This document shows, in pieces, positions 22,022-28,106 of a stretch of 28,106 nt of DNA. Position 1 is the first letter of the stretch; the number at the start of each line of letters is the position of its first letter. Origin of the DNA: a virus; the IMG/VR virus record IMGVR_UViG_3300000228_000032, positions 1 to 28,106 of that record, one strand, 5' to 3'. The notes below the pieces were generated by a model. That model was not told the origin of the DNA, did not search any database, and saw only the letters and a list, made by a program, of their open reading frames with translations. A program made the position numbers and the translations under genes.

Positions 22022-22062
22022 AAAACCCCCTTAAATGCCCTGCTAACATTTAAGGGGGTTTT
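22022..22062. terminator. Bidirectional intrinsic terminator between convergent operons
   Basis: A perfect 16-bp stem pairs 22022-22037 with 22047-22062 around a 9-base loop, with A and T tracts at its ends giving a U tail on both strands. It separates the protease gene (plus) from the endolysin gene (minus). Confidence 0.93.
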
Positions 22063-22095
22063 CATATTAACCAGGAAACTTCATGAGATAAAAGG

Positions 22096-22602
22096 CTAAC
22101 TTGGAAACCGTCTTACTGCAACCAATTCTTCAATCCTATATTTTGCAATGCACACACTGTTACTTTGATTACCCCCAAGACATTCCAGAACCACTTTTCC
22201 ATTCACCATTGTTTTAGCGTGTAGAAACGTCACGTGACGTGCCCTTGGGTTTGACCCGTCCTTACGTCTGAAAACGAGAATATCACCCCTTTCTGCCTTA
22301 TCTAGGTCTATTGCCAGCATACCTTTGTGGGTTTCCCAAGAAATAGCAGCAGCGGAACGTGTGGAAGGGTAACCCCCACCCATGGAAACAGCAGCACAAA
22401 CGAAGGCAGAACACCAAGGAGTTTCATCGTCAGTAGCGCGTAGCGTTGTAAATGAATGATACCAGACAATGCGCGGATTGTTCTTTTCAGGGCCAGGAAG
22501 TTCTTTGATGTTTGCTGCCCACTCTTTCTTTGCCCACTCATAGGGCCTTAAATGTCTTGGTGTAGTCTCAACACTCATAACTTCTTCACATTGATTCTTC
22601 AA
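22096..22602 (-). CDS. Endolysin, NlpC/P60- or CHAP-like cysteine amidase (TIGR02594-like)
   Basis: Cuts peptidoglycan at lysis. TPWCSAFVCAAV contains the catalytic Cys (about C64), RHVTFLHA the His (about H123), and LGGNQSN the third polar residue (N145). KNNPRIVWYHS and ERGDILVFRR are family-typical. There is no signal peptide, so a holin is needed for release. The start is uncertain: TTG at 22602 has AAAGGAG six bases upstream and overlaps the lipoprotein gene; ATG at 22578 (MSVETTPRHLRP) has only GAAGAAG. I give the TTG start because its Shine-Dalgarno matches other genes here. It is the last gene of the minus-strand lysis cassette. Confidence 0.85.
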   Translation of the reverse strand: MKNQCEEVMSVETTPRHLRPYEWAKKEWAANIKELPGPEKNNPRIVWYHSFTTLRATDDETPWCSAFVCAAVSMGGGYPSTRSAAAISWETHKGMLAIDLDKAERGDILVFRRKDGSNPRARHVTFLHAKTMVNGKVVLECLGGNQSNSVCIAKYRIEELVAVRRFPS

Positions 22603-22987
22603 TCAATTCTCCTTTGAGTTCTTGCACGTTAACAGTGAAACTTTCAACTTTGTCAGTGAAAGTTATGATCTTCTTTTTAGCATCGTAAGTGCATCGTTTA
22701 CTTACTTTGCATAATTTTAAAATGACTGCTGTTGTGTCAGTGAAGTTTCCAGCGTCAGTGCAAAGTTTCCCAAAACGGTGGTTAGGCCCAACAGCTATTG
22801 TGTTCCATACTTCAGGTTCTATTGTTCTGGTTGAACTATTGTGAGTGTTAAAACAGAAGGCACCTAATGGCCCTTTGTCACCGCACCATTCTTGGTTCTT
22901 AATTTTCACTCTAGCTATTCTTAAAATTGAACAGCTACCTAGTAGGAAAAGTGTTACCAAGATTAGCAAGCTTTTTGTCCATTTCAT
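22586..22987 (-). CDS. Lipoprotein of the lysis cassette (candidate outer spanin)
   Basis: 133 residues. MKWTKSLLILVTLFLLGSCS is a classic lipoprotein signal with lipobox LGSC (Cys about 19), so the mature protein is lipid-anchored. The mature part has several Cys (WCGDKG, AFCFN, LCTDAG, LCKVSKRC) and beta-prone stretches. Its start overlaps the upstream membrane gene by 53 bases in a different frame, like Rz/Rz1 arrangements, and it leads directly into the endolysin. It is longer and Cys-richer than Rz1, so outer-spanin function is only a proposal. Confidence 0.75.
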   Translation of the reverse strand: MKWTKSLLILVTLFLLGSCSILRIARVKIKNQEWCGDKGPLGAFCFNTHNSSTRTIEPEVWNTIAVGPNHRFGKLCTDAGNFTDTTAVILKLCKVSKRCTYDAKKKIITFTDKVESFTVNVQELKGELIEESM

Positions 22988-23306
22988 CCGATAGCCTTTT
23001 GAGTTCTTCTTTTGATAACTCAGTTACAGGTTTATTAATTCCAGCAGCTAGGTCATTTGCTGCGCTATAATACCTTTCACGCTTGATTGCTAGTTCAGCA
23101 CTTGTTATGCCAAAAAACATAAGCAGAACAGCTTCATCATAAACAATATCAATGAGAAAATTTAAAATCAAACCAAACACGGGGTTTACACCTGCCATTG
23201 CCAACCACGGTGCTTTAGCAATTGCACGTTTCATTAGCTGTTCATATATAAGTTTATCACGTGCTTTCTTCGCTAACATTTCTGCAAGGTCTGTAACTGT
23301 ACTCAT
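22935..23306 (-). CDS. Membrane protein of the lysis cassette
   Basis: 123 residues: a charged helix (LAEMLAKKARDKLIYEQL), a hydrophobic region of one or two spans (PWLAMAGVNPVFGLILNFLI, AVLLMFFGI), then a charged helical tail (TELSKEELKRLSDEMDKKLA). The tail overlaps the lipoprotein gene. It might be a holin-like or inner-spanin-like partner; topology is unclear. AGGAG precedes the ATG at 23306, and the gene follows a terminator, so it may also have its own start of transcription. Confidence 0.7.
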   Translation of the reverse strand: MSTVTDLAEMLAKKARDKLIYEQLMKRAIAKAPWLAMAGVNPVFGLILNFLIDIVYDEAVLLMFFGITSAELAIKRERYYSAANDLAAGINKPVTELSKEELKRLSDEMDKKLANLGNTFPTR

Positions 23307-23322
23307 TTCAAACTCCTAAAAT

Positions 23323-23348
23323 AAAAAGGCCGGAGATAAACCCCGGCC
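23323..23348 (-). terminator. Intrinsic terminator within the lysis cassette
   Basis: On the minus strand GGCCGG (23348-23343) pairs with CCGGCC (23333-23328), followed by TTTTT (23327-23323) and TATTTT. It lies between the 180-residue membrane protein and the 123-residue one, splitting the cassette and probably lowering endolysin expression until late. Confidence 0.8.
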
Positions 23349-23399
23349 AACCCTATTCGATGCTAACACGATGGTTGAAGCATTCTGTTGAAACGGGTT

Positions 23400-23942
23400 T
23401 TAAGATTGACCTTTTTTGGTCAACCATTGTTTGTAAGCTTGGTTCCCTAATAGAGAAAATGCTGCCAGTGACGAAGAGTGAACTATAGCAGCACCAAAAG
23501 AAACGTCTGCTACCATTAATCCTAGAACACCAACCACAACGTTTAACCCAAGTGCAATAAGTAGCTTCACACCACCTTTGAGCAATGAAGGGAAAATGTT
23601 AGAAAAGATTGGTGACAGTAGAAGCAGAAGAAGGAACTTTGAAATTACAAACGCAATCGCTAATGCGCTCGCACCCTTCAGGCCACCCATAGAAACTAAA
23701 AGGTGCTGAAGAAGGTCTTTGTCTTCGCACACTTTTGCGTTTCCCTGTTCATCCTTACAAAGCTTTGGTGCTTCTTCCACAATGGAAGGTTGAACTGCTA
23801 CTTCAGAACTTGGAACTGATTCAACCGCTACACTGTCTTGAGCATAAGCAAGTTGAAATGTGGTGGTTGATAGTCCCACTGTTAGAGTCATTGCAAGCAT
23901 TAACCCTGCAATAGTGATAGAAAGAAACCTAAACATTTTCAT
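23400..23942 (-). CDS. Signal-peptide-bearing multi-span membrane protein (holin candidate)
   Basis: 180 residues. An N-terminal signal peptide ends at AYA (about residue 34), then an acidic linker with two Cys (KLCKDEQGNAKVCEDKD), then two or three membrane spans (ALAIAFVISKFLLLLLLSPI; LIALGLNVVVGVLGLMV; a weaker AAFSLLG region) and a basic end (QWLTKKGQS). The mixture of a cleavable signal and spans differs from standard holins, but place and hydrophobicity fit a holin or holin-regulator. Overlaps the coiled-coil gene by 14 bases. Confidence 0.65.
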   Translation of the reverse strand: MKMFRFLSITIAGLMLAMTLTVGLSTTTFQLAYAQDSVAVESVPSSEVAVQPSIVEEAPKLCKDEQGNAKVCEDKDLLQHLLVSMGGLKGASALAIAFVISKFLLLLLLSPIFSNIFPSLLKGGVKLLIALGLNVVVGVLGLMVADVSFGAAIVHSSSLAAFSLLGNQAYKQWLTKKGQS

Positions 23943-24237
23943 TGTAAACTCCTTTTCGTGATAACTGCCCTTCTAAACGTGACAGTGATTTTAAAATTTC
24001 AGTATTCTGGTCTTTGATGGTGTCAATTTTATCCCAAACCATTCTTTCATTATCCTTTACATTTTTCTTATGGTCTTCCAATTCTTTTTTAGAATTGGTT
24101 TTATGGTCATCAAACTTATCACGAAGGCTTAGGTGATTCGCTTCTAGACGAATCAACCAAGCTACTAACATGATAACACCAATAAATATGGGCCATAGTC
24201 GTAAGACAATTTCAATGTCAGTAGGCGTAGGTGACAT
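23929..24237 (-). CDS. Signal-anchored coiled-coil protein (spanin- or XhlA-like)
   Basis: 102 residues: short N-terminus, one membrane span (LRLWPIFIGVIMLVAWLI, about 12-29), then about 65 residues of charged heptad-like helix (LRDKFDDHKTNSKKELEDH, DKIDTIKDQNTEILKSL). This is the architecture of inner spanins and of XhlA-type holin helpers. It is the first gene after the tail fibre genes. Start ATG 24237, two bases upstream of which the previous gene ends. Confidence 0.65.
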   Translation of the reverse strand: MSPTPTDIEIVLRLWPIFIGVIMLVAWLIRLEANHLSLRDKFDDHKTNSKKELEDHKKNVKDNERMVWDKIDTIKDQNTEILKSLSRLEGQLSRKGVYNENV

Positions 24238-24238
24238 T

Positions 24239-24712
24239 TCATTCCCCTAAAAACTTGATAAGTTTCAGCTTATCCGTTTCAGTGACAATAACCCCGTCAG
24301 CTTCAATTGCTTCAATCATCGAAATAGCTTCAGGTAATTTACCAATTAGAAGCATTTGAAGAACGGCCTGAAGTGAAGGGTTAGAAACCGCTTGAAGTTT
24401 TTGTTCTGAAGTCAGACCCTTCTTATCATTAAGAAGTCTGAAGAATGCAATTGCACGTTGACCTTTTTCAATATCAACTATGTAGCTTTGTGATTCTTCA
24501 ACTTCTTTTCTAAAAATTTCTTCTTCAGAAAGATTACGTTGAACAACTATAAATTCACCTTCAGCTTCTTGAACTTCAGCTAGTTCCAAGTCTATTTCTT
24601 CAGGAACTTCATAAGAAACCCCCTCACACCATGGGCCACCGAAAATTTGTTGGGTTTCATTTTGATATCTACTAACAATTTTATTTTCAAAAACATGAAC
24701 AAACTTTTTCAT
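24239..24712 (-). CDS. Tail-fibre-associated protein, unknown
   Basis: 157 residues, directly after the tail fibre and before the lysis genes, the usual place of fibre assembly chaperones. The N-terminus (MKKFVHVFENKIVSRYQNET) and an acidic middle (EEIDLELAEVQEAEGEF) resemble phage proteins with a fibre-associated N-terminal strand; the C-terminal half is helical (EKGQRAIAFFRLLNDKKGLT, LPEAISMIEAIEADG). No firm family match, so the role is from position. Confidence 0.65.
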   Translation of the reverse strand: MKKFVHVFENKIVSRYQNETQQIFGGPWCEGVSYEVPEEIDLELAEVQEAEGEFIVVQRNLSEEEIFRKEVEESQSYIVDIEKGQRAIAFFRLLNDKKGLTSEQKLQAVSNPSLQAVLQMLLIGKLPEAISMIEAIEADGVIVTETDKLKLIKFLGE

Positions 24713-24728
24713 TTAAAATTCTCCTTAA

Positions 24729-26015
24729 TTAAAGACGTGCGTTTGCAGTCCAATGTCCAACACCAATAGTAGCAAAACCAGGTGTTACAAGTGCCCCTGC
24801 AACAAATGTTAATTTAGTTGTAGAATTGGCTACCCCGTTAGCGTTTGGAACAGAATACATAATCCCGTCATTTGTATTGTAAAATTGCCAGTTCCCAGAA
24901 TTGTTTCCAAAAATTGCAACAGTAGGAACTGCCCTCATTGGTGCAGGTAAAGGTGATTTAATAGGTGTTGAATAAAAAATTGAAGTACCAGGACGCATTA
25001 GTAAAAAGGGTTCAGGGTTTCCTACAAAAGTTGTTATTGAACCACCATTTGCAGGTATTGTTTCGGTGTCAAAACTTTTGGAAAAGAATCTTTGGCAGTT
25101 TAAAAGTTCACCTTCCAAGCCATTACCAGACAAAGAGAAGTTAGTAGCAACAGAACCATATTCTAGTTTTATTTGAGCAATATCAAACGTTCCTGACTGT
25201 TGCCCAAGTGTGTCTGTTCTAGAATCATAGTTTGCACCAGCATCTTGCCAGAAATTTATTCCAGTGTAGTGGTTTTCATTTGTTCCTAGAACTTTTCCTG
25301 AAATAGAAGGCATTGTTACAGTTTTAGTGAACTGCTGCCACGATGTTGTTAAAGCATATTTTTGAACACCAATGGTGTTTACTTCAGCAGAAGGTGAACC
25401 GCCTGTTCCAAAGTTTTGAACAAACTCTAATGACATGTTTCTTGAAGAATCAGCTTTTGCCCAAAAAGAAATTGTAACCTGTTTTCCTGAAAGTTTTCTA
25501 ACGTCTTCAAGTGGTGTTGTGTCTCTGTTAAAGTTTGCAACGTTTACTGAACTAGTTACTGTTGAACGTTTAAAGAAACGTGCATTAAAAGATTCTGTTC
25601 CTGCTGTTGCTTGTCTAGACACAACAGAAGTTGAACCGGCCATACCAGTAAACCATTGGTCAGCAGTATAAGTTTTGTCAGCAGCAACGTTAAACGTTGT
25701 GTTTGATTGCCAAAAATCAAAATTTCCATTGATTACAAAGTTAGGGTTCACAAACCCGAATGTAAAAGCAGAAGTTATTTTTGCGAGAAGGGCAGCACTG
25801 TCATTATCATCTAAAACGTCACCACCAACACGTGCAATTAAGTATTCAGCAAAGGCGTTTGAAATGAAAGCGCATTGACGAAGAACTTTGTTTACCAGCT
25901 TTGAACGGGCAACACCTGGAACGTTACCGCTGTTCCTTTCAACGTCAGCGGCATACTCAGATTGGGTTAAGATGTTAGTGGCAGTGTCAGCAAACTTTAA
26001 AATTTCATTAGACAT
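24729..26015 (-). CDS. Tail fibre / receptor-binding protein
   Basis: 428 residues. The N-terminal ~85 residues (MSNEILKFADTATNILTQSE, DVLDDNDSAALLAKI) are the virion-attachment region common to phage fibres. A carbohydrate-binding-module-like beta domain follows (NFVINGNFDFWQSNTTF, TADQWF, QVTISFWAKADSS, WQQFTKTVTMP, IAQIKLEYGSVATNF), a well-known fibre block, then a C-terminal tip domain (PMRAVPTVAIF, GFATIGVGHWTANARL). It likely contacts the host glycan. AAAGGAGAAAT precedes the ATG at 26015. Confidence 0.88.
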   Translation of the reverse strand: MSNEILKFADTATNILTQSEYAADVERNSGNVPGVARSKLVNKVLRQCAFISNAFAEYLIARVGGDVLDDNDSAALLAKITSAFTFGFVNPNFVINGNFDFWQSNTTFNVAADKTYTADQWFTGMAGSTSVVSRQATAGTESFNARFFKRSTVTSSVNVANFNRDTTPLEDVRKLSGKQVTISFWAKADSSRNMSLEFVQNFGTGGSPSAEVNTIGVQKYALTTSWQQFTKTVTMPSISGKVLGTNENHYTGINFWQDAGANYDSRTDTLGQQSGTFDIAQIKLEYGSVATNFSLSGNGLEGELLNCQRFFSKSFDTETIPANGGSITTFVGNPEPFLLMRPGTSIFYSTPIKSPLPAPMRAVPTVAIFGNNSGNWQFYNTNDGIMYSVPNANGVANSTTKLTFVAGALVTPGFATIGVGHWTANARL

Positions 26016-26035
26016 TTATTTCTCCTTTAAAAGAA

Positions 26036-26704
26036 CTATGGTGTTAAAATATCGGCCCAGGCCCCAACGTCCCAACCGGATAGACCAGGATTATCTTCAG
26101 TGTCCCAAGCAAAAATTGGCCCTGTTACACCTGGAACTGCATAGTAAGAAACTCGCACACCTTCAGGTTTAAGTGGAATATAACCACCAGTAATAATCGC
26201 ACGTGTAAGAGCGTCTATAGCATCACCAGCAATTACTACTCCCATGCTCATGTCTTGATTGTCTTGAATGATAATGAAGTTATTAGCAAACAAGTTTTCC
26301 CACACGTCATAGGCAGCAGGAATAGAACCATCCCATTGATTAGCTGAAATTTTGGCCTTAATAAGAATTCTATAATAGGTGTCAGGAAGTTTTGTTATTC
26401 CAGTAGTGGGGTCAAAATCACCCTTCCAAAGACCACTATCCCAACCAACTACGGTGTCACCGTCCCATTCAAAGTAAATTCCTGAAAGGGGTGAATTGAT
26501 AAACCTGGAAACACCGGCCCACAAACCAACAGCGTCTAACTGAACACCAACAGCACTATCAACATCAAACTTTGAAGGAATTGAACTAAGAACATTCTGA
26601 AGGTGTGCTGAAAATTTATTGTTAGCACTAACCAATGCTAGAAATTTAGGTTTCCTATGTTCTGAAGTTACAAGACCAGTGTAAGTGTCAACAGTGTAGG
26701 TCAT
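26036..26704 (-). CDS. DUF2612-type baseplate protein
   Basis: 222 residues. LDAVGLWAGVSRFIN (about 56-70), WDSGLWKGDFDP, PDTYYRILIKAKISANQWDG and GGYIPLKPEGVRVSY are the DUF2612 pattern, a baseplate/fibre-connector protein placed between baseplate J and the fibre in myoviruses (same place as Mu gp48-type proteins). The C-terminus has a FAWDTED, WDVGAWAD repeat of the WD-type motif seen earlier in the protein. ATG overlaps the J stop as ATGA. Confidence 0.82.
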   Translation of the reverse strand: MTYTVDTYTGLVTSEHRKPKFLALVSANNKFSAHLQNVLSSIPSKFDVDSAVGVQLDAVGLWAGVSRFINSPLSGIYFEWDGDTVVGWDSGLWKGDFDPTTGITKLPDTYYRILIKAKISANQWDGSIPAAYDVWENLFANNFIIIQDNQDMSMGVVIAGDAIDALTRAIITGGYIPLKPEGVRVSYYAVPGVTGPIFAWDTEDNPGLSGWDVGAWADILTP

Positions 26705-27885
26705 GGCACCACCGTCACTGTTATGTCTGCAACGTCACAACTTGCAGCTTCATTAAATGCAATTACCACGTTACTTTCAGCGAGTGGGTCAGCACCACGT
26801 TTGATTTTAATAGTTAAAATGTCATACGTGGTTCCTGGTGTAGTTCCTGGTAGGTTTGCAGGAACATAAAGCTTTGTATAAAGAACGTCAGCACCAATGC
26901 TTAGAGAGTTAATTAAATCAGCAACAGCAGTTTTAATTAAATCAGCATACGCACTTGAGTAACCTGTATATGCGGTTAACCTCACTTCAACAGTTATGGG
27001 AACGTCAGTTGGCCTATAGAAGTTAATTGTGTTTGGCATTCCATAACGGTCAAAAACAACTTCGCTAGTTGTTCCGTAAGTTCTAGTTCCTGGTGTCTTC
27101 TTAATTGCAATGGCCGTGGCAATTTCTAAAGCGTCCCCACCTTCAACCACCATTGCAATTGAGTGTGCAGGAATACCGTCACCATCGGTTACACTGCTAT
27201 CATTCTCATAACCTTTGTAACGTGTAACACCTTCAACGTTTGCAACAGCACCAATAGTTCCTTCAAAAACAGACAGTGAAGGAAGTGCTGTTGAATCAGA
27301 TTGTCTAACTCTTAGTTCAGCGTCAGTTTCAATAGGCGCACCAGGTGTGGCAACAGCAGGGTTATTAACGGAAACCCAACCACGTGTAGGTGTAGAAATT
27401 TTAGTGATTGAATTTATTTGTGCGTTTATTGCACCTGCATTTTCAGCTTCAGCAGTAACAGTAATGTTTCCACTGATAGGAATAACAGTTGGTGAAGGTA
27501 GTAACCATTTAGTTCCTACCAGTTCGTCTTCTGCTACACCATCAATGATTGAAGTTCCCACTGCACCAGCAATGTCTAAATCAACAGTTGATTTAGTTGG
27601 AATTCTCTTTTTAATACCATTGATTTTAACTACACTTGCAAGCCCACTACCTTTAGCAGTAGCAGGTGAAAATGAGTTATAGACAGAAGCACCTAAAGCA
27701 GCACTGTCAAAAAGTGCTCGTGCCCTTACAGCTATGTCCTGGCCGTCTTGAGAATCAGCTTCTAGATAAACGTCAGCACCGAAAATTGCACGGTACTCTT
27801 CTTTAAGCCATTCTAGAAAGGTTGGATAATCCGCGTAGTGATAACCAGTTTCGTCAATATAAACGAGTTCTGAAAGTGTTGTCAT
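26701..27885 (-). CDS. Baseplate J-like protein (gp47 family)
   Basis: 394 residues. The family pattern is clear: GADVYLEADSQDGQDIAVRA near the start, then GSGLASVVKINGIKKRIPTK, GAINAQINSITKISTPTRGW, ETDAELRVRQSD, VANVEGVTRYKGYEN, FYRPTDVPITVEVRL. Baseplate J forms the inner wedge of contractile tails, which marks this phage as myovirus-like. Its ATG overlaps the preceding stop and its stop overlaps the DUF2612 start (both ATGA). Confidence 0.92.
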   Translation of the reverse strand: MTTLSELVYIDETGYHYADYPTFLEWLKEEYRAIFGADVYLEADSQDGQDIAVRARALFDSAALGASVYNSFSPATAKGSGLASVVKINGIKKRIPTKSTVDLDIAGAVGTSIIDGVAEDELVGTKWLLPSPTVIPISGNITVTAEAENAGAINAQINSITKISTPTRGWVSVNNPAVATPGAPIETDAELRVRQSDSTALPSLSVFEGTIGAVANVEGVTRYKGYENDSSVTDGDGIPAHSIAMVVEGGDALEIATAIAIKKTPGTRTYGTTSEVVFDRYGMPNTINFYRPTDVPITVEVRLTAYTGYSSAYADLIKTAVADLINSLSIGADVLYTKLYVPANLPGTTPGTTYDILTIKIKRGADPLAESNVVIAFNEAASCDVADITVTVVP

Positions 27886-28106
27886 GCTGCCACCTGAATA
27901 GTTGTTTCACCATATATGGTATCTATAGAAACTGAAAGATTCAACTTTCTGTTTTCGGGGTCGATTACTCCATCAAATGAAGTTATCTGAGTTACCCCCT
28001 GAGTGTTTAAGATGCGCGTCCTTAAGACCGTTTCCCTGGTCAATTCAGAGTGTTTTCCTATAACCCCTTGTAGCCATGGTGTTCCTTCGTCAACGTCTAA
28101 GAACCA
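27882..28106 (-). CDS. gp25/gp46-like baseplate protein (N-terminus outside the window)
   Basis: The last 74 codons of a gene entering from the right edge. It reads WFLDVDEGTPWLQGVIGKHS, then LRTRILNTQGVTQI, NRKLNLSVSIDTIYGET and ends with a TGA that overlaps the baseplate J ATG. The W-x-L-D-x-D-x-G-x-PW opening and TRI-x-x-T-x-GV pattern is that of small baseplate wedge proteins found immediately upstream of baseplate J. I cannot tell gp25 and gp46-type families apart from this fragment. Confidence 0.75.
   Translation of the reverse strand, partial: WFLDVDEGTPWLQGVIGKHSELTRETVLRTRILNTQGVTQITSFDGVIDPENRKLNLSVSIDTIYGETTIQVAA

Noticed and set aside
22308-22541. 77-residue frame inside the endolysin gene
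   Set aside because: Alternative frame of the endolysin without coupling, signal or Shine-Dalgarno; not a credible lysis gene.

Overview
This window is a double-stranded DNA tailed-phage genome segment (or an intact prophage). It is gene-dense and AT-leaning, with many ATGA start/stop overlaps and AAAGGAG-type ribosome binding sites. The terminase, DUF1073-type portal, baseplate J and DUF2612 proteins point to a myovirus-like virion with a contractile tail. A lipoprotein, an envelope lysis cassette and Sec-type signal peptides point to a Gram-negative host, which I cannot name. I see no integrase, tRNA, CRISPR array or RNA polymerase.

Layout. Minus strand, positions 10296 down to 1: a small Cro-like HTH gene, then a prim-pol/VirE primase-helicase. 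A 417-base AT-rich, repeat-laden gap follows (candidate replication origin). Then come small genes, a RecU-like resolvase, a DnaJ-zinc-finger-like protein, two microproteins, an ATP-dependent DNA ligase, a zinc-ribbon protein, a 47-residue membrane protein, a ribbon-helix-helix (RHH) regulator, the small terminase candidate (DUF5681), a membrane microprotein, the large terminase and the portal (cut by the window edge).

Plus strand, 10454 to 22016: a SNF2-type helicase, an acidic/basic low-complexity protein, a structured intergenic RNA, an XRE regulator, small proteins, a DUF2800 nuclease with Cas4/AddB-like cysteines, a large LamG-like structural-looking protein, a histone-H1-like Lys/Ala-rich microprotein, a DUF2815 single-stranded-DNA-binding protein, a family A DNA polymerase, a run of microproteins (several with zinc ribbons) and a secreted metzincin-like protease.

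Minus strand, 28106 down to 22096: gp25/gp46-like baseplate protein (partial), baseplate J, DUF2612, a tail fibre, a fibre-associated protein, then the lysis cassette (coiled-coil membrane protein, signal-peptide membrane protein, another membrane protein overlapped by a lipoprotein, and an endolysin). The plus and minus units meet at a perfect 16-bp bidirectional terminator.

The replication genes form one coherent system: helicases, prim-pol, polymerase, SSB, ligase, RecU and a RecB-like nuclease, split over two divergent operons around the 10297-10453 control region. Non-coding structure stands out: TATAC repeats spaced 14 bp at two promoters, a long-range hairpin that would hide a start codon, a multi-branched RNA before 12777, and a hairpin plus repeat leader before the SSB gene that resembles the T4 gene 32 autoregulatory leader in design.
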